In this document: positions 16,792 through 29,646 of the stretch, in pieces
Position numbering within the stretch: the first letter of the stretch is position 1
How the letters are laid out: the number at the start of each line of letters is the position of its first letter
Assembly: GCF_025398735.1 (NCBI RefSeq)
Contig: NZ_CP104694.1
Location: 3,125,001-3,189,000 of the forward strand
DNA length: 64,000 nt
Origin: Tahibacter amnicola
GTDB taxonomy: Bacteria; Pseudomonadota; Gammaproteobacteria; Xanthomonadales; Rhodanobacteraceae
Reading direction: 5' to 3'
The notes under the pieces: model-generated
What the model saw: only the letters and a program-made list of their open reading frames with translations
Told to the model about the DNA's origin: nothing
Databases searched by the model: none
Translations under genes and position numbers: made by a program

Positions 16792-17091
16792 ATGTACTAC
16801 CGGACTATTCCGACCGACCGCACAGTTGATGAGATCTCCAACCTGATCATCGGCGAGGAGGCCGGCGGATCGCAGTTCGTCGAGAACAAGGTGAGCGTGC
16901 TGAAGGAGTCCTCGGAGGATCGCAGCAATACGCTGAAGAACCTCGCCAAGTTCCTTGAGCTGGATGACAGCATTCCCGCACGGCCGGTCGTGATCCTGGC
17001 GGGCGCGGACAAGCCGCAAGGCAAGAGCCTGGTCTGGAACGGCGTGATGCTGGTGCAGGGCGTGATGAAGGTGGTGGAGATCTATCGCTGA
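16792..17091 (+). CDS. Small protein of unknown function, partner of lipoprotein gene
   Basis: 99 residues with AAGGAGA placed correctly before the ATG. No signal peptide. The sequence is mixed alpha/beta: a charged N-terminal half (TVDEISNLIIGEEAGGSQF) and a hydrophobic beta-like C-terminal half (RPVVILAGADKPQGKSLVWN). No domain is recognised. The spacing and shared strand argue for an operon with the upstream lipoprotein. Confidence 0.72.
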   Translation: MYYRTIPTDRTVDEISNLIIGEEAGGSQFVENKVSVLKESSEDRSNTLKNLAKFLELDDSIPARPVVILAGADKPQGKSLVWNGVMLVQGVMKVVEIYR

Positions 17092-17107
17092 GACGCCGGC
17101 CTTGCTG

Positions 17108-18220
17108 CTACAGATGATGTTGCAACGCGCCCGGTGCGCGACAGGCAGCGGCTGCCCGTTCGAGTTCGTCGAGTAGCGCGGGGCCGCTCCATTCCCGGCG
17201 TCCGCCCTGCTCGGCGTCGCGGATGAGGGTGACCAGGCGCTCGTTGACCGGCGCATGATCGTTGAAGCTGCGCGCGAGATGGACGACTTCGCCGTTGATC
17301 CAGTCCACCTCGGTAATGCGGCCGGACTGCAGGTCGTCCCACATGGACGAACGGGCGAGCGGGTCCATCGCGAGCATGCGGTTGCCCAGGATCCGGAAGA
17401 GGGCATCGGGTGTATCGAGCAGACGGGGGATCCAGTGCGGCGGCAGCGGGGTGAGGCGCGCCGGCCGGATATCGGCACGCAGGATCAGCGCCATCGCCTC
17501 GCGCTGCGCCAATGCCAGGCAACGCCGGTAGCTGCGTTGTGACAATTGGGCCTTGAGCGGCATATTGGACAACGCATTGATCGGGTTGTTGAGGTTGAGC
17601 AACAGCTTGGCCCATTGCACCGACAGCATCTGCGCGTGCTGCGTCAGGGCGAGGCCGGAGCGGACGAACAGCGGCAGGTAGCGTGCCAGTGCCGCGTGCC
17701 GCTCGACATCGAGTACGCCCTCGGTACCCTGGTGAAACTGGCCGTTGCCCCGATGCAGCACATTGAACGGCACCATGCCGGCGATCACGCGGTGGTTGGG
17801 CAGAACCGTGCGAAGCACTTCCGCATTGCGGATGCCGTTCTGGAAACTGATGATGACCGCGTGCGGCGGAATGACTTCGGCCAAGGCGTGGGCCATTTCA
17901 CGCGTCGCGGCGGATTTGACGGTGACCAGCACCAGGTCCGCATCGGCGGCGGGCGCGACGGTCGGGTTCCAGTGCACGCCCTCGGGTGGCACATGCCAGT
18001 GAGCACCGCGATAGTCGGTCAGGTGCAGTCCATGGCCGGCTACTTCGGCGCCGAGACGGTCGCGGCCGATGAACTGTACATTGGCACCGGTTGCCGCCAG
18101 GCGGCCTCCGACGTAGCAGCCGATACTGCCGGCTCCGGCAACACAGACGCTGCTCACGCGTTGGCTCTCCGACGGCGCAAGGGGCATGGACACCATCCGC
18201 TGATCGGGCATGTGATGCAA
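17108..18220 (-). CDS. panE: 2-dehydropantoate 2-reductase (ketopantoate reductase) family
   Basis: Up to 370 residues. The N-terminal Rossmann motif is VAGAGSIGCYVGG and the NADPH-side segment reads LVLVTVKSA. The conserved ISFQNGI and the WAKLLLNLNNPINAL lysine/asparagine segment are typical of PanE/ApbA. The enzyme reduces ketopantoate to pantoate with NADPH for pantothenate and CoA synthesis. Several Met codons (residues 1, 4, 9, 12) and a GTG at VSSVCVAG precede the Rossmann fold and no RBS decides between them. It is followed, 16 bases away on the opposite strand, by the small-protein gene. A non-biosynthetic paralogue is possible. Confidence 0.85.
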   Translation of the reverse strand: MHHMPDQRMVSMPLAPSESQRVSSVCVAGAGSIGCYVGGRLAATGANVQFIGRDRLGAEVAGHGLHLTDYRGAHWHVPPEGVHWNPTVAPAADADLVLVTVKSAATREMAHALAEVIPPHAVIISFQNGIRNAEVLRTVLPNHRVIAGMVPFNVLHRGNGQFHQGTEGVLDVERHAALARYLPLFVRSGLALTQHAQMLSVQWAKLLLNLNNPINALSNMPLKAQLSQRSYRRCLALAQREAMALILRADIRPARLTPLPPHWIPRLLDTPDALFRILGNRMLAMDPLARSSMWDDLQSGRITEVDWINGEVVHLARSFNDHAPVNERLVTLIRDAEQGGRREWSGPALLDELERAAAACRAPGALQHHL

Positions 18221-18229
18221 GCGAGGCCG

Positions 18230-18766
18230 TCAGTGCCCCTGGCGGGCCGGGTCAATGGCCGTACCGCGGCGGACCGGCCCGACGCGTGATTCGATCGCCT
18301 GGCGCAAGCCGGGACGCAGACCCAGGAGGAACGCGGCCTCGACCACCACGAACAGGGGACCGACGATAAACCCGCTGAGGTCGTCCACGAATGCCGGCTT
18401 CCGGCCTTCGAAGTAGTGTCCGACGAACTGGAGGATCCAACCAACCACGAACAGCCCGATGCCCAGCCCGAGCCAGATGGCTGTCGGCAGCGCGGCGACG
18501 CCGTGCGCCAGCCACAGCAGGCCGACAAAGAGGGCCGCCATCACCAGTCCGAAGCGGTGATCCAGGCGGAGATAGAACAGCGCAGCCAGGACCACTGCCA
18601 GGGTTGCCGGCGCCAGCGGCACGCCGGCGACGATGAGGCTGGGACGGGCCAGCAGGATGCCGATCGACACGACGATCATCGGAATGCCGACGAAATGGGT
18701 GGCGATATTGCGCGCGTCGCGGTGATAGGCCGCGTAGTGGGCCAGATGGTCAGTCAGTGTCTTCAT
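18230..18766 (-). CDS. Mpo1-like (DUF962) membrane protein
   Basis: 178 residues from the ATG at 18766, preceded by GGAG. The start MKTLTDHLAHYAAYHRD and the conserved His-rich segments (NIATHFVGIP, QFVGHYFEGRKPAF) are typical of the DUF962/YGL010w family. The yeast member Mpo1 is an iron-dependent dioxygenase for 2-hydroxy fatty acid alpha-oxidation. Four or more membrane helices are predicted between residues 25 and 155. It sits in the inner membrane. It is divergent from the Crp/Fnr gene, which may control it. Its stop lies 9 bases from the 3' side of the panE start, so the two may be co-transcribed. Confidence 0.85.
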   Translation of the reverse strand: MKTLTDHLAHYAAYHRDARNIATHFVGIPMIVVSIGILLARPSLIVAGVPLAPATLAVVLAALFYLRLDHRFGLVMAALFVGLLWLAHGVAALPTAIWLGLGIGLFVVGWILQFVGHYFEGRKPAFVDDLSGFIVGPLFVVVEAAFLLGLRPGLRQAIESRVGPVRRGTAIDPARQGH

Positions 18767-18874
18767 GGACGAGGCTCCGGTTGCTGACAGACCGGCATGC
18801 TCCCGGGATACGATGGCGCCCGTCTGTCGGCTAGCCGACGATTGCACCGCTGCGGACGAACACGGGCCTTCTTC

Positions 18875-19600
18875 ATGACGGTGGACGGAAAACGGCAGAA
18901 CCTGGATGCGGCAGCACTTCGGCCGCTGCTTGATCGCGGCCGCTGGTTTGCGACGCTGCCCGAGCCGGTGCGCCAGCGCCTGCTCGATGCGGCGACAACC
19001 CGACGGGTTCCGGCGGGGACGCGGCTGTTCACGCGCGGCGATGCCAACGACGGCTTGTACTGCGTGCTGGAAGGTGCGGTCCGCGTCGGCGCTACCAGCG
19101 CCGATGGGCGCGAGGCCGTCCTGAGCGTGGTGGAGCCGCCGCAATGGTTCGGCGAAATCGCGTTCTTCGATGGTGGTCCGCGCACCCACAACGCCGACAC
19201 GCGGGTGGCGACGACCTTCCTGCGGATCCCGCGGGAAACGCTGGAAAAGCTGCTGGCGGAAGATCCTTCGCTCTGGCGCCACATGGGTGCGCTGGTGGCC
19301 GAGAAAATCCGTGCCGTCTTCACCGGGGTGGAGGAAATGGCGCTGCTGCCGGCACCGGCCCGCATTGCACGGCGCCTGCTGGCGATGTCGGAGGGCTACG
19401 GCATGCTCAGGCCGGGCAATGCGCAGCGCCGGATCAGCGTGAACCAGGAGCAGCTGGGAGCGATGCTATCGGTGACGCGCCAGACTGTGAGTGAAGTGCT
19501 GGGGGAATTTGAAACCCGCGGCCTGCTCAAACGGCACTACGGACAGATCGAACTGGTCGATCCGGATGCACTTCGCCGCGTCGGGGACGGATTTCCCTGA
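18875..19600 (+). CDS. Crp/Fnr family transcriptional regulator
   Basis: 241 residues from the ATG at 18875; an upstream ATG at 18797 would add 26 residues without family similarity. The cyclic-nucleotide-binding-like beta barrel covers about 20-140 (LFTRGDANDGLYCVLEGAVRV, FGEIAFFDGGPR). A dimerisation helix and a Crp-type helix-turn-helix follow (about 170-235), with QEQLGAMLSVTRQTVSEVLG as recognition region. There are no N-terminal cysteines for an iron-sulfur cluster, so it is not a classical FNR. The effector is unknown; the glutamate in the GEIA phosphate-binding cassette allows a nucleotide ligand. Confidence 0.9.
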   Translation: MTVDGKRQNLDAAALRPLLDRGRWFATLPEPVRQRLLDAATTRRVPAGTRLFTRGDANDGLYCVLEGAVRVGATSADGREAVLSVVEPPQWFGEIAFFDGGPRTHNADTRVATTFLRIPRETLEKLLAEDPSLWRHMGALVAEKIRAVFTGVEEMALLPAPARIARRLLAMSEGYGMLRPGNAQRRISVNQEQLGAMLSVTRQTVSEVLGEFETRGLLKRHYGQIELVDPDALRRVGDGFP

Positions 19601-19601
19601 G

Positions 19602-20582
19602 TCATTCCCTGTGCAAGGCGCATCGGAACTGGCGCGGGCTGGCGCCGGCGGCCTTGCGCATCAGCCGTCGCAGCGCGGTGGCGTCTTCGTAGCCGACCTG
19701 CGCTGCGATGGCGTCGATGCTCAGCCGGCTGGTTTCGATCAGGTGCCGGGCGCGGCTCAGGCGGATGCTCTGGACGAGCGCCAGGGGCGCCTTGCCTGTC
19801 GCGGCACGCACGTGGCGCGACAGGGTGCGGACGGACATCGCCTGTTCCCGCGCCAGCTGCGCCATGCTGGGGAGGGCCGGCAAGCCTGTTTCGATGCGTT
19901 CGGTCAGGCGGCGCACCAGGGCATTGCCGCTGGCCAGCAGCGAAGGAATCGCGTAGGGCGCCTGTGCCTGCCGTGCGTCGATCAGCAGCACCTTGCCCAC
20001 GGCATCGGCCAGCGGAGTGCCGAAGCGCGTGCGCAGTAGGTGCAGCATCAGGTCGCTCTGCGCGAACGCGGCGCCCGCGGTACAGATCGGCCCATCAACG
20101 CAGACCATGCGGTCGGCGTCGACGGTGCACGACGTGGCCCGTTGCTGCAGGGTGGACGCCAGCCACCAGGATGTGGTGACGCGACGGTGGTCCAGCACGG
20201 TTGCCGCGTGCAGCAGGTACACGGCCGAGCAGGCGGCAGCGACTTCGCCGTGTTGCGCGACGTGGCAGCGGATCGCGCGTGCCGCGGCGCGCGCGTCATC
20301 GGCGTCCAGGCGCCGGATGAGTGCTTCGGGATCCTCCTCGCCGAGCCCGGGAATGACCCACACCGAGCGATCCCGGCGCGGCCGACGCGTCATGCGCGCC
20401 GTCTCCAGCATCAGGCCGCCGCGTAGCGCGATGCGGCCGCCACCCGGCGACACCACGCGCCAGCGTGGCGGCGCATGCTGCAGCCGCGGCGCCAGGCGGG
20501 CGGCGGCATCGAGCATGTCCAGCGTAGCTGCGACGCTGCTGGCAAAGGCGCCGGGCATGACCAGTACGGTGAAATCACGCAT
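19602..20582 (-). CDS. GlxA-type AraC family transcriptional regulator
   Basis: 326 residues. The start at 20582 (MRDFTVLVMPGAFASS) fits the family; longer frames add unrelated sequence. The N-terminal half is a DJ-1/PfpI-like amidotransferase fold with a Cys at the nucleophile elbow (AAACSAVYLLHAA). The C-terminal half carries two AraC helix-turn-helix motifs (MSVRTLSRHVRAATGKAPL and LSIDAIAAQVGYEDATALRR). It converges on the Crp gene with one base between the stops, and diverges from the dienelactone hydrolase gene 101 bases away, which is a likely target. Confidence 0.9.
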   Translation of the reverse strand: MRDFTVLVMPGAFASSVAATLDMLDAAARLAPRLQHAPPRWRVVSPGGGRIALRGGLMLETARMTRRPRRDRSVWVIPGLGEEDPEALIRRLDADDARAAARAIRCHVAQHGEVAAACSAVYLLHAATVLDHRRVTTSWWLASTLQQRATSCTVDADRMVCVDGPICTAGAAFAQSDLMLHLLRTRFGTPLADAVGKVLLIDARQAQAPYAIPSLLASGNALVRRLTERIETGLPALPSMAQLAREQAMSVRTLSRHVRAATGKAPLALVQSIRLSRARHLIETSRLSIDAIAAQVGYEDATALRRLMRKAAGASPRQFRCALHRE

Positions 20583-20683
20583 GACCAAAAAAGCCTGAAA
20601 GAGGACAAAACCGACGCTGGGCGCGATGGCGCCCACCGGTTGGAATGGTGCACCGCCGATCCGGCTTCTGGGAAGCGTTGAAC

Positions 20684-21562
20684 ATGCCGTCGCCCGCACC
20701 GCATCGCGTGCACGATTCGCTGGATGACTTCGTCGCACGGACCATCACCCTCAACGATGTGAGCAAGACTGTGCACGTGGCCGGCCGTGGGCCCGGCGTC
20801 ATCGTGATGACGGAAATGCCCGGTATCAGCCCCGAGGTCGCGCGCTTTGGCCGTTGGGTCCGGGACGCCGGCTTCACGGTCTATCTGCCATCGCTGTTCG
20901 GCCGCGACGGTGCCGTTCCGGACGCCGAAGAGGCCAAGGCGGTGTTCCGGCGCGCCTGCGTGAGCGCTGAATTCCGCGCTTTCGCCGCGAACCAGTCCAG
21001 CCCCGTCACGCAGTGGTTGCGCGCACTGGCCCGGCTGGCCAACGCCGAATGCGGCGGGCCGGGCGTCGGGGCCATCGGCATGTGCTTCACCGGCAATTTT
21101 GCGCTGACGATGATGCTGGAGCCGGCGATGCTCGCACCGGTCCTGTCGCAGCCGACGCTGCCGCTGGATGACCCGGGAGGGATCGAGAGTGCGCCGGAAG
21201 AACTGGCGGCGATACGTTGTCGCCTTGAGCGTGAGGATCTCACCGTGCTGGCGTACCGTTTTGAAGGTGACCGGTATTGCCGCGCGCAGCGGTTTGACGC
21301 CTATGCCCGGGCGCTGGGCGACCGGTTCGAAGCGCGGGTGCTGCCGGACAGCGCTGCCCGGGCTGAAGGGCTGTCGCCGTTCTTCGACGAGGTCGTCAAT
21401 GGCCCGCACAGCGTCGTCACGGCGCACCTGATCGATGAGGAAGGCCAGCCGACCGTGCAGGCACGCGATGAGATTCTGTCGTTCTTTGCGCGCCGCCTGC
21501 GACCGACCGGCGGAACGCTTCAGTGCGAGGCCGCCGGAGTTGATCGGCTATCGGGCCGGTAG
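20684..21562 (+). CDS. Dienelactone hydrolase family protein
   Basis: 292 residues from the ATG at 20684 with GGGAAG upstream. Alpha/beta hydrolase of the dienelactone type: VIVMTEMPGI near the N terminus, the nucleophile elbow GMCFTGN with Cys in place of Ser as usual in this family, and a late conserved NGPHSVV His. It would hydrolyse lactones or esters, but no pathway is indicated by neighbours. The last 43 bases overlap, tail to tail, with the end of the phosphodiesterase gene on the other strand. Confidence 0.85.
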   Translation: MPSPAPHRVHDSLDDFVARTITLNDVSKTVHVAGRGPGVIVMTEMPGISPEVARFGRWVRDAGFTVYLPSLFGRDGAVPDAEEAKAVFRRACVSAEFRAFAANQSSPVTQWLRALARLANAECGGPGVGAIGMCFTGNFALTMMLEPAMLAPVLSQPTLPLDDPGGIESAPEELAAIRCRLEREDLTVLAYRFEGDRYCRAQRFDAYARALGDRFEARVLPDSAARAEGLSPFFDEVVNGPHSVVTAHLIDEEGQPTVQARDEILSFFARRLRPTGGTLQCEAAGVDRLSGR

Positions 21563-24500
21563 TAACGGAAGGCGTCGCGCACCTGCTCGCGCAGCAGTTC
21601 GTCGTCCCAGGGCTTGGTCAGGAAGCGGAAGACGGCACCGCGATTCACCGATTCGGCCACCACCTGGAAATCGGTGTATCCGGAAAGAATGATGCGCACC
21701 GTATCCGGATACAGTTGGCGCACGGTGTCGAGAAAATCCGTGCCCGACATTCCTGGCATCCGCTGGTCGGAAATCACGACTTGCACGGGATGGACAGCGA
21801 GTTTCTCAAGACCTTCTCTGCCTCCGTCCGCGGTGATGATGGTGTAGCCGTCGCGGCGAAGCAGGCGGGACAAGGACGCGCGGATCGCCGGATCGTCATC
21901 GACCAGCAGCACGGTGCGGTTACCGGCAGTTTCATTTTCCGTCAGCGGCAGACGCCGGCTACTGCGCAGCTGGCCTTCGAACGTGGCCGCGTCGACGGCG
22001 GCGCTGAAATAGTGGCCCTGCATTTCATCGCAGGCGTTGGACCGAAGGAAGTTGAACTGCCCCTGTGTCTCGACGCCCTCGGCCACGACGGTCAGGTTCA
22101 GCCGGTGCGCCATCGCAATGGCGGCGGTGGCTATCGCCGCGTCTTCGGCATTCTGGGTGATGTGGGTGACGAAGCTGCGGTCGATCTTGACGGTGTCAAA
22201 GGGAAACCGGCGCAGATAGGCCAGTGAGGAATAGCCAGTGCCAAAGTCGTCCAATGCCAGGCGTACGCCCAGCTGGCGGAGCGAGCGCAGGGTGCGCGTC
22301 GCCAGATCCGGCTCGACCATGACCGCGCTTTCCGTGAGCTCCAGTTCGAGGAATTTCGGGTCCAGGTTGTGACGGCGCAGGGCATCGGCGACGGTCTTGA
22401 GCAGATTGGTGTGCGCCAGTTGTACGGATGACAGATTCACCGCGACGGGAACCGCACCGATGCCGGCTGCCAGCCATGCGGCCTGCTGCGCGCAAACGGT
22501 TTCGATCACCCAGGCGCCTATCGGGACAATCAGGTGGGTTTCCTCCGCGAGCAGGATGAAACCGGAAGGTTCGAGCAACCCCCGCCCGGGATGCTGCCAG
22601 CGGATCAGCGCCTCGGCACCGACGAGTTCACCGCTGTGCATGTTGATACGTGGTTGGTAGCGCAGGACGAACTGCTCGCGCTCCACCGCGATGCGCAGCT
22701 GGTTCTCCATCTCCAACCGCTGGGCGATGCGGGCGTGCAGTTCGGGTGCGTGGAAAACGCAGCGTTGTCCGGTCGACTTGGCCAGCTTCAGGGCAGCCTC
22801 GGCATTGTGGAATACCGATTTGCCGTCGTCGCCGTCTTCCGGAAACAACGCGATGCCAAATTGCGCGGACAAGTGCACCGTGCGATCGCCGACGTCCAAC
22901 GGGCGCTCCAGTGCCGCACGCAGCTGGTCGTGCAGGTCCGTGGCGATCTGGCCGGGATTCCGGGGACTGGCAGCGGCGAACGTGTCGGCGCTGATCCGGC
23001 CAAGGGTGAAGGGTTCCACCAACGCTTCGCTCAGCCGCGCCGCGATGGCGCGCAGCACGGCGTCTCCCAGCGGACGGCCATGCTGGTCATTGACGTGGGT
23101 GAAATTCTCCAGGTCCAGGACTGCAATACAGACCTTGCCCTGTTCCTGCCGTGCCGCGTGGATGAACTGCTCCAGCCGGTCGTGGAACAGGCGCGCGTTG
23201 GGTAGTCCGGTGAGCGCGTCGTAGAACGCCAGATATTCCAGGCGCTGCGATTTCTGAATGTGATCCAGCGCGAATGACAGGTCGTTGGCCAGCCAGGTAA
23301 GCAGTGCGATCTCCTCCTCGTCCATCCAGGCCCGGTCGCCGGCCACCAGTATCAAGACAGCGACAGTGGCGTCATCGACGATGAGCGGCAGCGCGGCAGC
23401 TGCGTGGAAACCACGGTCGAGCAGTGCATCGCGAACCGGCGCCAGACTGGGCTCGGTGGCCACATCCCGGATAATCACCGGCCGCTTCTCGCGCGCTGCG
23501 CGCACCGATGGCCGATCGTCTCCCAGCAGTGAGCCGCGACGCGCCAGTTCCACAATCGCCGACGCCTGGGGTTCCACGCCCTCATGGGCGACGATATCGA
23601 ACTGCTGAGTTTCCGGGTTTGGCACTGTGACCCAGGCGAGTGGAAACACGCCTTCGGTGGCCGCAACTCGGCAGGCTTCGCGCAGCAGTTCGTCCCTGTC
23701 GTGCAGGCGCAGCATCGCTGAGCTGATACCGCCGATCACGGCGCGCACGCGGCTGAGCCGGGCAATGCGTTCCTGGTTGCGCCGGCGTTCGGTGATATCG
23801 CGCTGGATGGCGACGAAGTGAGTGACCACGCCAACCGTGTTGCGTATCGGCGCGATCTGCCATTCCTGGATGTACTCGGTACCGTCCTTGCGACAGTAGA
23901 TGGCTTCGCCGTCGAACACCTCGCCCCGTGCCAGCGTGTCGTTCATGCGCCCGATGACGCTGGCATCGGTGCGGGCACCGTGCAGCAGCTGCAGCGGTTT
24001 GCCGACGACCTCCAGCTCGGCGTAGCCGGTCATCGTCGAGAACGCCGGGTTCACGAACAGGATCCTTGGTCCTGGTGGCGTGAGGTTGGCGTCGGTGATC
24101 GTCACCGATTCGTGCGCCTGCAGCACTGCGGAGCTGAGCAGGCGCAGCGATTCCTCGATGCGAGTCCGCTCGGCGATATCGCGCTGCAAGGCACGGTTGC
24201 TTTCCTCCAGCTGCAGCGAGCGCCGCTCCAGCTTGCGGACCAGGGTGCGGCTGTATTGCTGCAGCGACGCCATTTCGTCCTCGACGGGTTCCGCTGCCTG
24301 GCCGGCCGCCGTGGACGCGAGTACGGCCCGCATCTGGCGAAGGAAATCGTCGGGTTCGCTGGGTTTGCGCAGGAAGGCGTCGGCGCCCAGGTGCACGGCC
24401 AGGCTTTCGTCGTCCGGATCGGTGTAGGTGGCGGTGTAGACGATGAAGGGCACGTGCCGGAGACGATCATCGGTCTTCCAGTGCCGCAGCAGGGTGTAGC

Positions 24501-24678
24501 CGTCCATGATGGGCATCAGGAGGTCCGATATCACGATGTCCGGCGGTGCCTCACGGGCCTTTCTCAGGGCTTCGACACCATTCTGCGCGACGTCGACCTG
24601 GCAGCCATTTGCTCCCAGCAGTACGGTGAGGTAATAGCGATTCTCGTCGTTGTCGTCGACTACCAGGACATGCGTCAT
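21520..24678 (-). CDS. REC-PAS-GAF-GGDEF(degenerate)-EAL-REC c-di-GMP phosphodiesterase
   Basis: 1052 residues. Domains: receiver 1 (1-120, Asp52, VVDDNDENR), a coiled-coil linker, PAS (about 190-320), GAF (about 330-480), GGDEF (about 490-650), EAL (about 660-910) and receiver 2 (about 930-1045, VLLVDDDPAIR, SDQRMPGMSG). The GGDEF active site is lost (RISADTF). The EAL site is complete: EALIRWQHP, ELTES, DDFGTGYSSL, KIDRSFV and VVAEGVET. It should therefore break down c-di-GMP. Its ATG overlaps the stop of the upstream single receiver by four bases (ATGA), so the two are translationally coupled. Receiver 2 resembles RpfG/AtoC-type RECs that often pair with a histidine kinase. Confidence 0.9.
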   Translation of the reverse strand: MTHVLVVDDNDENRYYLTVLLGANGCQVDVAQNGVEALRKAREAPPDIVISDLLMPIMDGYTLLRHWKTDDRLRHVPFIVYTATYTDPDDESLAVHLGADAFLRKPSEPDDFLRQMRAVLASTAAGQAAEPVEDEMASLQQYSRTLVRKLERRSLQLEESNRALQRDIAERTRIEESLRLLSSAVLQAHESVTITDANLTPPGPRILFVNPAFSTMTGYAELEVVGKPLQLLHGARTDASVIGRMNDTLARGEVFDGEAIYCRKDGTEYIQEWQIAPIRNTVGVVTHFVAIQRDITERRRNQERIARLSRVRAVIGGISSAMLRLHDRDELLREACRVAATEGVFPLAWVTVPNPETQQFDIVAHEGVEPQASAIVELARRGSLLGDDRPSVRAAREKRPVIIRDVATEPSLAPVRDALLDRGFHAAAALPLIVDDATVAVLILVAGDRAWMDEEEIALLTWLANDLSFALDHIQKSQRLEYLAFYDALTGLPNARLFHDRLEQFIHAARQEQGKVCIAVLDLENFTHVNDQHGRPLGDAVLRAIAARLSEALVEPFTLGRISADTFAAASPRNPGQIATDLHDQLRAALERPLDVGDRTVHLSAQFGIALFPEDGDDGKSVFHNAEAALKLAKSTGQRCVFHAPELHARIAQRLEMENQLRIAVEREQFVLRYQPRINMHSGELVGAEALIRWQHPGRGLLEPSGFILLAEETHLIVPIGAWVIETVCAQQAAWLAAGIGAVPVAVNLSSVQLAHTNLLKTVADALRRHNLDPKFLELELTESAVMVEPDLATRTLRSLRQLGVRLALDDFGTGYSSLAYLRRFPFDTVKIDRSFVTHITQNAEDAAIATAAIAMAHRLNLTVVAEGVETQGQFNFLRSNACDEMQGHYFSAAVDAATFEGQLRSSRRLPLTENETAGNRTVLLVDDDPAIRASLSRLLRRDGYTIITADGGREGLEKLAVHPVQVVISDQRMPGMSGTDFLDTVRQLYPDTVRIILSGYTDFQVVAESVNRGAVFRFLTKPWDDELLREQVRDAFRYYRPDSRSTPAASH

Positions 24679-25063
24679 GGTTCCTCCGCGCAGGGCCGTC
24701 CAGGGCGTGGCACGGCGGCGATTTCGGACACGAAGGTATCGGGGTTGATGGGCTTTTCGATATAGCCGTCGCAGCCGGCTTCCAGGGCTTTCTCGCGATC
24801 ACCCGGCATCGCATAGGATGTCACAGCGACAATGGGAATATTCTCCAGGTGTGCAATCTGGCGCAGCGCCCGCGCCACAGCGTAGCCGTCCATTACCGGC
24901 AACTGGATATCCAGCAGGATCACATCAGGACGGCACGAGCGCGCCTGCTCCACACCGCTCAGGCCGTCGTTCACCGCAACCACGCGGTAGCCGTGGCGCT
25001 CAAGCAGGAACGTCGCCAGGTACCGGTTCTGCTCGTTGTCTTCAATCAACAGCACGGTGGTGG

Positions 25064-25067
<4 letters not shown>
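24675..25067 (-). CDS. Single-domain response regulator (CheY/DivK-like)
   Basis: 130 residues, receiver domain only: acidic pocket LLIEDNEQNR, phospho-acceptor Asp53 (LLDIQLPVMDG), Thr/Ser at AVTSYAM and Lys at EKPIN. It probably shuttles phosphate between the hybrid-type kinase encoded just upstream and the receiver-bearing phosphodiesterase just downstream. Both junctions are ATGA overlaps (25064-25067 and 24675-24678), so the three genes are one coupled operon. Confidence 0.92.
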
Positions 25068-28413
<3,346 letters not shown>

Positions 28414-28595
28414 CGGACCCCATCAACCACGGCGTTCAGGCGGGCGCCGGCCAATTTGGCCTCCGCGCCGGTGGCGACGCGGAGGGCTGGATCTTGCCGA
28501 CCCGTTCTACGCCCAGCGTCGCCGATTCGTCAATTGGCGCACGGTGGCCCTCTGCTGGCGGTTAGCGAGCCGGTCAATGGAACGGTCAGGGGGGA

Positions 28596-29549
28596 TCAAG
28601 CGAACTGGTCCGCGAGCGCGTCAGTGGCACTGACCAGCACGTCGACGATGGCCGGATCGGCAGCGCTGTGACCGGCCAACACGACGTGCAGGCTGGCTTC
28701 AGGCCATGCGCGCGCGAGGTCGAAGGCGCTCTTGACGGGGCAGATGATGTCATAGCGGCCATGTACGATCGTGGCGGGGATTGCACGGATGCGCTCCACA
28801 TTGCGCAGCAGCTGGTCCGCCTCGAGAAAGACGTTGTTGCGAAAGTAGTGAGCTTCCAGGCGTGCCAGGCTGACGGCGAGGGCAGGCTCCTCGTAGTCAC
28901 CCTGTTCGTCGGGGTCGTGGACCAGCGTGGTGCAGCCGCCTTCCCAGTAGCTCCAGGCCAGGGCCGCGGCCACGCGGACCGATTCATCGTCGCTGTTCAG
29001 ACGGCGCCAGTAGGCCTCGACCATGTCGCCACGCTCTTCGGGGGGAATCAGGTCGAGATAACGTTGCCAGCGTTCCGGAAAGATCCAGCGTGCACCGCCG
29101 TCCAGTTCATTGAACCAGCGTGTTTCCCCGGCGCTGCCCAGGAAAATGCCACGAAGCACCAGACCCAGGACGTGTTCCGGATGGGTTTGCGCGTAGGCCA
29201 GCGCCAGTGTCGAACCCCACGAACCGCCGAAGACAACCCAACGTTCGATACCGAACTGCTCGCGGATCCGTTCGATATCGGCCACCAGATGCCAGGTGGT
29301 GTTGTCACGCAGGTCGGCGTGGGGCGTGGACTTGCCCGCGCCACGCTGGTCAAAAAGAATGATGCGGTAACGGGCGGGGTCGAAGAAGCGCCGGTGAAAG
29401 GTGGACAGGCCCGCACCGGGGCCGCCGTGCAGAAACACCACTGGTAATCCCTCGGGGTTTCCGCATTCCTCGATGTGCAGTTCGTGAATATCGCTGACCG
29501 CAAGGCGCTGCGTGCGATAGGGCTCGATCTCGGGATACAGCTCGCGCAT
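28596..29549 (-). CDS. pip: Proline iminopeptidase
   Basis: 317 residues from the ATG at 29549 (MRELYPEIEPYRTQRL), the usual start and length of the family. An upstream in-frame ATG at 29579 lacks similarity. It is an alpha/beta hydrolase of peptidase family S33: oxyanion HGGPGAG, Ser110 in GGSWGS, Asp in HGRYDIICP and His in LAGHSA. The cytoplasmic enzyme removes N-terminal proline from peptides. The 182 bases between it and the kinase gene hold nothing recognisable. Confidence 0.93.
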   Translation of the reverse strand: MRELYPEIEPYRTQRLAVSDIHELHIEECGNPEGLPVVFLHGGPGAGLSTFHRRFFDPARYRIILFDQRGAGKSTPHADLRDNTTWHLVADIERIREQFGIERWVVFGGSWGSTLALAYAQTHPEHVLGLVLRGIFLGSAGETRWFNELDGGARWIFPERWQRYLDLIPPEERGDMVEAYWRRLNSDDESVRVAAALAWSYWEGGCTTLVHDPDEQGDYEEPALAVSLARLEAHYFRNNVFLEADQLLRNVERIRAIPATIVHGRYDIICPVKSAFDLARAWPEASLHVVLAGHSAADPAIVDVLVSATDALADQFA

Positions 29550-29607
29550 GACGTCCGTCCTGAAAGGAAGCGCAAGCATAGGCCGAAACCGCGCGTCACG
29601 GCGAGCA

Positions 29608-29638
29608 GCGCTGCGCCGGCGTAGCGCCGGCGCAGCGC
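29608..29638 (-). terminator. Hairpin downstream of the M64 peptidase gene
   Basis: A perfect 14-bp stem (GCGCTGCGCCGGCG and its complement) has a 3-base loop. It lies 9 bases past the peptidase stop. There is no T tract. Confidence 0.7.
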
Positions 29639-29646
29639 CGATGCAC

